A DNA stretch of 64,000 bases, taken from contig JAWKLJ010000002.1 of NCBI GenBank assembly GCA_041392805.1, positions 3,177,001-3,241,000 of the forward strand, given 5' to 3'. The notes under the pieces are model-generated. The model made no database searches. It worked only from the letters and a program-made list of their open reading frames with translations, and was not told the origin of the DNA. The DNA comes from Saprospiraceae bacterium. Its GTDB lineage: Bacteria > Bacteroidota > Bacteroidia > Chitinophagales > Saprospiraceae. Shown one piece after another: positions 52,934 to 59,997 of the stretch. Position 1 is the stretch's first letter; every line of letters starts with the position of its first letter. Both the position numbers and the translations under genes were made by a program.

Positions 52934-53914
52934 ATGAAAAACTACTTTTCCGTTTTTACGCTTTTCCTGAAATTCTTTTTGGCTTTTTCCCTGCTAGGAG
53001 GGCAAGTACTCATTGCCCAGGCGGATGCACAGGAAGTCAAAACCAGTATTTATATCATCAATATTTACGACCTGGATATCAATCAACACTCTTTTTATGT
53101 GGATTGTTACATTTCTTTCAAATGGAAAGGAGATCGCGATCCCATGAATATCGAGTTTGTAAATTCAGTCGAAAAATGGGGAGCAACTATCGAACCCTTT
53201 TACGAAGAAGCAATAACAACGGAAGATGGTTACCAGTATAATGGGATGCGCTATGAAGGACGCTTTTACCATCCCTTCCAATTGGAAAGATTTCCATTAG
53301 ACCAACACCTGCTCGATATTCAAATTGAGAATGTTGATTATCCTATCGATTCTTTGGTGTACATAGCGGATACCAATGCGACCTTTATCAGAGAAGAATT
53401 TCATTTGCCTGGTTGGAATATTCTTGGTACCAGTACCAGCAGTGAACAACATGTTTATCCTATCAACTTCGGGGAAATGGGAAAGGAAAAAACCACCTTC
53501 AGCAATTTTATTTTTCAATTTGGTCTGCGTCGCCCCTTGAATTATTTTTTACTCAAATTATTGCTTCCCCTACTCATCGTAGTGGTCGCCAGCCTCGGCG
53601 CCCTGTTGATTCATCCCTCCAATATAGATGCAAGAATTTCACTACCCATTGGAGGCCTTTTATCTGCTGTTTTTTTACAACAATCGTATAGTTCCGCCCT
53701 TCCTGACGTAGGTTATATGGTATTAATGGATAAAATTTATTTGCTTGTTTATATGCTTATTGCTAGCATTATGCTACGCGTCGTGTTATCTGGCAATACG
53801 ATTGCTAAACTCAAGAAAGCGACCGACATTCAACAAATCAAAAGAAGAGACACCTATCTCATCTTACTTTTGTTGGCCCTCCTGGCAATAGGAATAAGTA
53901 TCCTGGTTTTCTAG
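52934..53914 (+). CDS. Pentameric ligand-gated ion channel homologue (Cys-loop family)
   Basis: 326 residues. Signal peptide to about residue 30 (LIAQA). Residues 33-197 are a beta-sandwich ligand domain with RFPLDQHLLDI (119-129), the family's F-P-x-D loop without its two cysteines, as in other bacterial members. M1 starts at RRPLNYFLLKLLLP (199-212), M2 is DARISLPIGGLLSAVFLQQ (232-250) with a following proline at 257, M3 is MVLMDKIYLLVYMLI (262-276), and M4 is the C-terminal TYLILLLLALLAIGISILVF. This is a complete pLGIC layout like GLIC and ELIC. The ligand and ion choice cannot be told. It sits 60 bp before fhs on the same strand. Confidence 0.9.
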   Translation: MKNYFSVFTLFLKFFLAFSLLGGQVLIAQADAQEVKTSIYIINIYDLDINQHSFYVDCYISFKWKGDRDPMNIEFVNSVEKWGATIEPFYEEAITTEDGYQYNGMRYEGRFYHPFQLERFPLDQHLLDIQIENVDYPIDSLVYIADTNATFIREEFHLPGWNILGTSTSSEQHVYPINFGEMGKEKTTFSNFIFQFGLRRPLNYFLLKLLLPLLIVVVASLGALLIHPSNIDARISLPIGGLLSAVFLQQSYSSALPDVGYMVLMDKIYLLVYMLIASIMLRVVLSGNTIAKLKKATDIQQIKRRDTYLILLLLALLAIGISILVF

Positions 53915-53974
53915 CGTTGTCTCTTAAAAAAGTTATTTTCACCCTATTCTTTCTAACCAAATCTATTCAATGCT

Positions 53975-55645
53975 ATGCCTACAGACATTCAAATTGCACA
54001 ATCCACTACCCTTTCAAATATTAAATATATTGCGGCAGGACTAGGCTTGTCTGAATATGACTTCATTCCTTATGGGCGTTACAAAGCCAAGCTCCCCCTG
54101 TCTTTGCTTCAACCCGAGGCGATCAAAAAAAGCAAATTAATCCTCGTATCAGCTATCTCTCCCACCCCTGCTGGTGAGGGAAAAACCACCATGTCCATTG
54201 GCTTGTCCGAAGGCATGAATCAAATTGGGAAGAAAACAACGGTCGTATTACGGGAGCCGTCCCTTGGGCCCGTTTTTGGTATCAAAGGAGGCGCCACAGG
54301 TGGCGGTTATTCCCAGGTATTGCCGATGGAAGACATCAACCTTCATTTCACAGGCGATTTTGCGGCTATTGAAAAAGCCCATAATTTATTAGCTGCCTTA
54401 ATCGACAATAATTTACAAAGCAGAAAAACCAGCCTGGGCATTGATCCCCGGACCGTCCTCTGGAAAAGGGTCATGGATATGAATGACCGGGCCCTACGGC
54501 GTACCATTATTGGCTTAGGTGGGGCAGGCATGGGCGTCCCTCGGGAGTCTGGTTTTGACATCACCGCCGCCTCTGAAATCATGGCCATCCTTTGTCTGGC
54601 CGATAACCTTGAAAACCTAAAAGAACGATTTGGCAATATCTTCATCGGCTTCACCTATGACAAAAAGCCTATCTATGCCCGCGATCTAAAAGCCCAAGGA
54701 GCCATGGCAGCACTCATGAAGGACGCCATCATGCCCAACCTGGTGCAAACGATAGAGAAGAACCCCGCGATCATCCACGGCGGCCCCTTCGCCAATATCG
54801 CCCAAGGAACCAACTCGGTAATCGCTACGCGCATGGGCATGTCTTTGTCTGACTATGTCGTCACCGAAGCGGGCTTTGGTTTCGACTTAGGAGCCGAGAA
54901 GTTTTTCGACATCAAATGCCAGTCGGCCGGTTTGTCACCGAAAGCCGTGGTGCTAGTGGCTACCGTACGTGCCCTGAAATACCACGGCGGCGCAGACCTG
55001 AAAGCCCTCTCCGAGCCCAACCCCTCGGCCGTAGCGGCTGGCCTCCCAAACCTGGAAAAACACCTGGAAAACATAGGTCGTTTCCGTGTTCCTGCCGTGA
55101 TTGCCATCAATAAATTTGCCACAGATACCGCCGAAGAAATTCAGGTCATCAAGGATGGCCTGGCCAAGACAAAGGTACCCGTCATCGAATGCGAGGTATG
55201 GGCGAAAGGCGGTGCAGGCGCCTTAACATTGGCCCAGGTAGTTAGCGAAATGGCCGATAATAACGAAGAAGCCTTTACGCCTCTCTACGATTGGAATTGG
55301 CCGGTTGAGAAAAAAATCGAAACCGTTGCCACCCAGATTTATGGCGCAGAGGCCATTGATTATACCAGCCGTGCCAAAGCAGATTTGCGAAAGATAAAGG
55401 AATTAGGCCTGGAAAAACTGCCCGTTTGTATTGCCAAAACACAAAAATCGCTATCGGATAATCCCTTATTGCTAGGACGCCCTAAAGATTTTGTGGTGAC
55501 GGTAAGAGAAATTGAAATCGCGGCAGGGGCAGGCTTCCTCGTCCCCATTACGGGTGAAATTATGCGAATGCCAGGACTGCCCGCTTCCCCTGCTGCGGAA
55601 TTTATCGATATTGATAAGGACGGTAATATTTCGGGCTTATTTTAG
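53975..55645 (+). CDS. fhs: Formate--tetrahydrofolate ligase
   Basis: 556 residues, the usual length. The ATP loop TPAGEGKTT spans 64-72; EPSLGPVFGIKGGATGGGY, INLHFTGDFAAIEKAHNLL, and the C-terminal PGLPASPAAEFIDID are typical. The enzyme makes 10-formyl-tetrahydrofolate from formate with ATP, feeding one-carbon metabolism. Its TAG overlaps the TAA of the convergent M49-like gene. No folate partner gene lies nearby. Confidence 0.97.
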   Translation: MPTDIQIAQSTTLSNIKYIAAGLGLSEYDFIPYGRYKAKLPLSLLQPEAIKKSKLILVSAISPTPAGEGKTTMSIGLSEGMNQIGKKTTVVLREPSLGPVFGIKGGATGGGYSQVLPMEDINLHFTGDFAAIEKAHNLLAALIDNNLQSRKTSLGIDPRTVLWKRVMDMNDRALRRTIIGLGGAGMGVPRESGFDITAASEIMAILCLADNLENLKERFGNIFIGFTYDKKPIYARDLKAQGAMAALMKDAIMPNLVQTIEKNPAIIHGGPFANIAQGTNSVIATRMGMSLSDYVVTEAGFGFDLGAEKFFDIKCQSAGLSPKAVVLVATVRALKYHGGADLKALSEPNPSAVAAGLPNLEKHLENIGRFRVPAVIAINKFATDTAEEIQVIKDGLAKTKVPVIECEVWAKGGAGALTLAQVVSEMADNNEEAFTPLYDWNWPVEKKIETVATQIYGAEAIDYTSRAKADLRKIKELGLEKLPVCIAKTQKSLSDNPLLLGRPKDFVVTVREIEIAAGAGFLVPITGEIMRMPGLPASPAAEFIDIDKDGNISGLF

Positions 55646-57312
55646 AGCCCTAATGCTTCAATCCCCTGCTCGAAGACAATATCCACCGGTATACCCGCAG
55701 AAGACAGGCGGTCCAAATCTCCTGCCAGCTGTGGGCCTATTCCGGCCATTTCTTCCACCAATTGGGCTACCCCATCATAATCGCCATCACCTTGAAGGGT
55801 AAGAATCTTGTTGGACAGCGCATTCATCGCCTCTTCCAGTTTTTCAAAATTCACGCGGTAGCGTCCATCCGCCTCATTGCGCGCAAAGGCACCATAGGAT
55901 TGAAAGAAATTGAAACGAATCATGTTGGCTTTCCCATGGGCACTTGAGGCGCCAAAACGAACCGACCGAAAAATGCCTGCCATAAAAGTGACATAGAAAT
56001 CCTTTAAATCACCTTCTATTTCTCCTTGTTCATGCAACTGTTTAATCATATACAGGCCTAAAATATCAGCCTTCCCTTCTTCCAAGGCCGAAGCATGTTC
56101 CTTTAACGCCTCTCGTACCGTCCCTTTGCCATCGATGGTATTTTTAATTCCCAAGCCATGAGCCACTTCATGAAACATCGTGTTACTAAAAAAAGCATCG
56201 AAAGTGATATGCTGAAGTTGGTCTTCAGCAATCAAAACATCCGCAACGGGAAGCATGATTTTGTCAAATTTGGCACGCATGGCATTTTTTAACTGTAAGC
56301 GTCGCGTCCCTTTTTTGAGCTGCACTTCTTCGTCATTAGGCAAATTTATAGCTATGGTTTTACTACCCGCATTACAATCACCCGCATAATAAATAACATC
56401 ATAAGCATTGAGCTCGGCATCCGAGCCTGGCTTTTCCTTTTTATAGGCATCCGGAACTGGGAGTCCTTTTTGCAGATCAGGCAATACATCCGCATATTTA
56501 GCCAGGCGTTGGCTCCAGGCCATGTCTTTGACCAGCACATAACATTCGTGAGAAGCCTTGTAGCCATACAGCTGGTCCTCATAGGTTTCAATTGGCCCGA
56601 TGACGACATCCAATTGATTGGTTTTCATATCCATCCACGCAAGATCACTGGCCTGGTATTCATCGGTCAAAAAGGCTTGAGCCCGGGCTTCCAGGTAATT
56701 TTTCAGTTCTTTATTTTCGGCTAGCCCGGCAGCCTGACGCAATAGCTCAGCGACTTTGGTCACCTCTTCCTTGAACATTTCCCGATAAGGGATGGCTTCT
56801 ATTTCACCTGATTCTTTTCGGCGAAGAAAGGTGTAAAGGCTGTTTTTTCCTTCGAGTTCCAAAGCCTCAAACTCCTCCTTGGTCATATCCGCTGGATAAT
56901 AATTGGCACCTGCTGGTTTTTCCCCATAACTTTCCATAAAAGGCTCATTGCCGTCAAGACGGTCCCAAGGTCCGTAATTAATCTTCGCAAATTGGCGGAA
57001 TTTTTCATCGGAAATACTATTAAGCAGTTCTTCCTTATCACCATAGGCTTCATACCAAAACAATTGATCCATGATTTTCCCTGCTTCAATGAGAATGGGG
57101 ATCATTTGCCGTTGCTTTTCACTCAAACCACTGAAGTCTGAGGTCAATTTAACGGAAGTATATTTGGCTAATTTTGCGTCAATCCCTGTCAGTGAAGAAG
57201 CTGCATTGTCGCTTATTTGCTGGTCTTCATTTCCCGTTTTTTGCTCATTAGCTCCACAGGAGAATAGCATTCCTGCAAGTAGGAGTAGTGACAATAAGTT
57301 TTTTGTATACAT
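55642..57312 (-). CDS. Peptidase M49-like (dipeptidyl peptidase III family) zinc lipoprotein
   Basis: The ATG at 57312 gives the lipobox LLAGMLFSC and about 556 residues; an upstream ATG at 57339 would overlap the S9 stop. The zinc site is HEVAHGLG (H381, E382, H385), followed about 30 residues on by EEGKADILGLYM with the third ligand glutamate. Canonical M49 members have a six-residue HExxxH, so this five-residue HExxH form is the variant kind reported in a few bacterial dipeptidyl peptidases III. It starts 24 bp after the S9 peptidase stop, so both are probably co-transcribed for peptide breakdown. Confidence 0.82.
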   Translation of the reverse strand: MYTKNLLSLLLLAGMLFSCGANEQKTGNEDQQISDNAASSLTGIDAKLAKYTSVKLTSDFSGLSEKQRQMIPILIEAGKIMDQLFWYEAYGDKEELLNSISDEKFRQFAKINYGPWDRLDGNEPFMESYGEKPAGANYYPADMTKEEFEALELEGKNSLYTFLRRKESGEIEAIPYREMFKEEVTKVAELLRQAAGLAENKELKNYLEARAQAFLTDEYQASDLAWMDMKTNQLDVVIGPIETYEDQLYGYKASHECYVLVKDMAWSQRLAKYADVLPDLQKGLPVPDAYKKEKPGSDAELNAYDVIYYAGDCNAGSKTIAINLPNDEEVQLKKGTRRLQLKNAMRAKFDKIMLPVADVLIAEDQLQHITFDAFFSNTMFHEVAHGLGIKNTIDGKGTVREALKEHASALEEGKADILGLYMIKQLHEQGEIEGDLKDFYVTFMAGIFRSVRFGASSAHGKANMIRFNFFQSYGAFARNEADGRYRVNFEKLEEAMNALSNKILTLQGDGDYDGVAQLVEEMAGIGPQLAGDLDRLSSAGIPVDIVFEQGIEALGL

Positions 57313-57335
57313 ATGTGATGTTTTTTTGTGTAATG

Positions 57336-59360
57336 TCAATTCCCTTTATATTTATCAAACCATGCCAGGATGTAGGCGACTTTGTTAATCAAATTGCTAG
57401 GATGGCTAGTGATGCCATGCCCGGAATTTTGAATGCGTACCATCGCAGTTTCGACCTTATTCAGTTTTAAGGCAGCATAGTACTGTTCTGTTTCAGAAAT
57501 GGGCGTGCGGTAATCTTGTTCACCCGTCAATAGCATAGTAGGTGTTTTAACGTTTCCGGCCAAGGAAAGAGGTGACCGTTTGTAATAGTTTTCCTGCTCT
57601 TCCCAAGGCAAACCGGGGAACCAGTATTTGTAGAAAAAAGCGGGATTATCAGAATGCAACACAAAACTAGTCCAATTGATAACGGGTTTAGCCACCACTG
57701 CCGCTCTAAAACGATCGGTGTTCCCGACAATCCAGGCTGTCAGGACGCCGCCGCCACTGCCGCCGGTGACATACAATTGGTCCTCGTCGATATAGCCTTT
57801 CTTGATGACTTCATCTACCCCAGACATCAAGTCATCGTAATCTTGTCCAGGATAATTGTGATGGATTAAATTGCCGAATTCCGCGCCATAGCTGGTACTT
57901 CCCCGCGGATTGGTGTACAACACCACATATCCTGCCGCTGCATAAAGCTGTACCTCTGCCGAAAAACGCCAGCCATAATTAGTGAATGGCCCTCCGTGGA
58001 TTTCCAGCAATAAAGGATATTTTTTGTTTGGATCAAAATCTGGCGGCTTGCAAATCCACCCCTGCACTTCCCGTTGATCAAAAGAGGACTTGTACCAAAT
58101 CTCTTCTACGGCACCTAGCTTTTTATAGCTAAATAAATCATCATTGACGGAGGTAAGGCGTCGGCTTGCTTGGCCCTTCTCCCCTACCGCCAAATCAGCC
58201 GGATGATCGGGCGCGGTGAGGGTATAGGCAAAACGGCCATTGTTGGCAACAGAGAAAGTGCCTCCTCCGTAGGGGCGACCAAAGGTAAGCCCTCCCACCT
58301 CATTGGCCAAATCCGAGTGCTTGCCACTCAAGTCCATAAAGGCAATTTTGGTGTGGCCCTTATCATCGTATTGGAAATAGAGGCCTTTGCCCGCTGCATC
58401 CCACTGGACATTATCTATATCCCGATCCAGTTTTCCGGAGAGGAGCCTGATGTTCTTGCCATTTCGCTCCATGACATAAAGGTGAGCGACTTGATATCCC
58501 TGGTATTTCTCATCATACCCCGTGAAAGCAATCCATTTCCCATCGGGGGAAACCTTAGGATTACCATCTGGTCCGTGGCGGTCCGTCAACTGCTTAATGG
58601 CGCCAGAGGCGATGTTGACCTCATAGATTTCGGAGTTGGCAGGCTCATATTCCGCATCTTCGTGCCGGTTGGCGGAAAAAAGAACGGAAGCGCCATCCGC
58701 ACTCCATGAAAATGGACCACTATGGTTGAAATTTCCGCTGGTAAGTTGCCGGGCATGGCCGCCATCAATAGGCAAAAGGAAGATATGGCTGTAGGTATCT
58801 TTGACATAACCGGCTCCGTCTGAGCGATATTTCATTTTGTCGATATAGACAGGCGTATCCACCCAGGTTGCACCCGTTGGTTTTTTGGGTAATTTCACCT
58901 TCAAAGTGCTGCTTTCTGCGGCTACTGACATCGTAAAAGCTAGCCACTTACCATCTGGGGACCAGGCAAAATTGCTGGGGGTCTCCGTAAAATGCGTAAG
59001 TTGGTTTTCAATACCCGTTTCCATCCAGCGGAGGAAAAGCTGTGGTTTACCATTTCGGTTGGAGGTATAGATTAGCTGTTTACCATCGGGCGACCAGCGA
59101 GGGTGATAGTCATTTTTCAAGCCATCGGTCAAAGGCCGGTTATTGGTCCCATCAAAATTGACAATCCAAAGCTGCGAACGGGTGCCGTCGGTCATGATGT
59201 CTTTGGCATCACGCCGGTACACCACCTGATTGCCATCGGGCGATATTTGTGGATCGTTGATATTCTCTAATTCAAAAACATCTTCGAATTCAAAACGAGC
59301 TTGAGCCTGTATGGTAAGACAAAAAAGGCTAAGGCAAATGGTTAGGAATGTAATTCGCAT
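57336..59360 (-). CDS. S9 family prolyl oligopeptidase-like peptidase
   Basis: 674 residues with signal peptide (ends LTIQAQA). The N-terminal 400 residues are a WD40-like beta-propeller with repeated SPDGK blades (WSPDGKQLIYTSNRNG, WSPDGKWLAFTM). The C-terminal alpha/beta hydrolase has the nucleophile S535 in GGSGGG, the acid in TGEQDYRTP and the histidine in NSGHGIT. It would cut dipeptides or acyl-amino acids from small peptides in the periplasm. It is the first gene of the S9-M49 pair. Confidence 0.93.
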   Translation of the reverse strand: MRITFLTICLSLFCLTIQAQARFEFEDVFELENINDPQISPDGNQVVYRRDAKDIMTDGTRSQLWIVNFDGTNNRPLTDGLKNDYHPRWSPDGKQLIYTSNRNGKPQLFLRWMETGIENQLTHFTETPSNFAWSPDGKWLAFTMSVAAESSTLKVKLPKKPTGATWVDTPVYIDKMKYRSDGAGYVKDTYSHIFLLPIDGGHARQLTSGNFNHSGPFSWSADGASVLFSANRHEDAEYEPANSEIYEVNIASGAIKQLTDRHGPDGNPKVSPDGKWIAFTGYDEKYQGYQVAHLYVMERNGKNIRLLSGKLDRDIDNVQWDAAGKGLYFQYDDKGHTKIAFMDLSGKHSDLANEVGGLTFGRPYGGGTFSVANNGRFAYTLTAPDHPADLAVGEKGQASRRLTSVNDDLFSYKKLGAVEEIWYKSSFDQREVQGWICKPPDFDPNKKYPLLLEIHGGPFTNYGWRFSAEVQLYAAAGYVVLYTNPRGSTSYGAEFGNLIHHNYPGQDYDDLMSGVDEVIKKGYIDEDQLYVTGGSGGGVLTAWIVGNTDRFRAAVVAKPVINWTSFVLHSDNPAFFYKYWFPGLPWEEQENYYKRSPLSLAGNVKTPTMLLTGEQDYRTPISETEQYYAALKLNKVETAMVRIQNSGHGITSHPSNLINKVAYILAWFDKYKGN

Positions 59361-59381
59361 TTTTTTTTGCCCCTAAGATAG

Positions 59382-59420
59382 GGAAAAATCAAAATGGAAA
59401 TGGAAAAATCAAAATGGAGA
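59382..59420. repeat. 20-bp tandem duplication
   Basis: GGAAAAATCAAAATGGAAAT at 59382 is followed 20 bp later by GGAAAAATCAAAATGGAGAT. It lies upstream of the S9 start and is another word-like repeat. Confidence 0.7.
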
Positions 59421-59438
59421 TGCGGGTAGGGCGGAGAG

Positions 59439-59465
59439 AGATGTCGGTGTTTTTCACCGACATCT
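59439..59465 (-). terminator. Hairpin after the LTXXQ-like lipoprotein gene
   Basis: AGATGTCGGTG (59439-59449) pairs perfectly with CACCGACATCT (59455-59465) around a TTTTT loop (AAAAA on the minus strand), 37 bp past the stop. No T-run follows the stem on the minus strand, so it may terminate weakly or only stabilise the message. Confidence 0.6.
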
Positions 59466-59501
59466 GCCTCTTTTCTCGCTCGGTTAAAAACAGTCTATTT
59501 C

Positions 59502-59951
59502 CTAATTCCCTCCTGGACGACGGCCACCTTGACGATTTTGCATTCTTTCCGCCTGGATCTTTTCGTATTTAGCGAATTGCTCTTCGGTCAGGATCTGCTT
59601 AATTTCTGCATTTTGTGCGGTACGCATTTCCTGCATTTTGGGGCGCATGCTGGCGAAGTCGCCATTGGCTTGTTCCCGCATGGTTTGCATCTGCTGGCGG
59701 TATTTGGCATTGATTGCCTCAAATTCTACCTTCTGGTCTTCATTTAAGCCCAGCTCAGCTACCAGTTGCTCCATTTGCGCCTGGCCACCGCCCTGACCCC
59801 GAGGTCCGGCAGGTCTAGCCGCCTCAGCCGGTGGGGCCGTGGCAGCAGGTTGTGCAGCGGCAGCAGCAGCTGTGGTGGTATCTTTGGTTGAATTACAAGA
59901 CATGGCTAGCATAAAAAAAAGACAAAGCGTTAAAAAACTCAGCTTTTTCAT
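59502..59951 (-). CDS. Small LTXXQ/Spy-like lipoprotein
   Basis: 149 residues with a lipobox LAMSC (C19). A low-complexity alanine-proline stretch follows, then a helical region with LGLNEDQKVEFEAINAKY and LTEEQFAKYEKIQAERM, like the L-T-x-x-Q helices of Spy/CpxP-type periplasmic chaperones, and a Gly/Arg-rich end (RQGGRRPGG). It follows the barrel protein by 46 bp. A chaperone or metal-binding role for the partner is a guess. Confidence 0.78.
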   Translation of the reverse strand: MKKLSFLTLCLFFMLAMSCNSTKDTTTAAAAAAQPAATAPPAEAARPAGPRGQGGGQAQMEQLVAELGLNEDQKVEFEAINAKYRQQMQTMREQANGDFASMRPKMQEMRTAQNAEIKQILTEEQFAKYEKIQAERMQNRQGGRRPGGN

Positions 59952-59997
59952 GGTTGTTTTACTTTATGATTTAGGATGATTAGAAAACTTTAATTCG

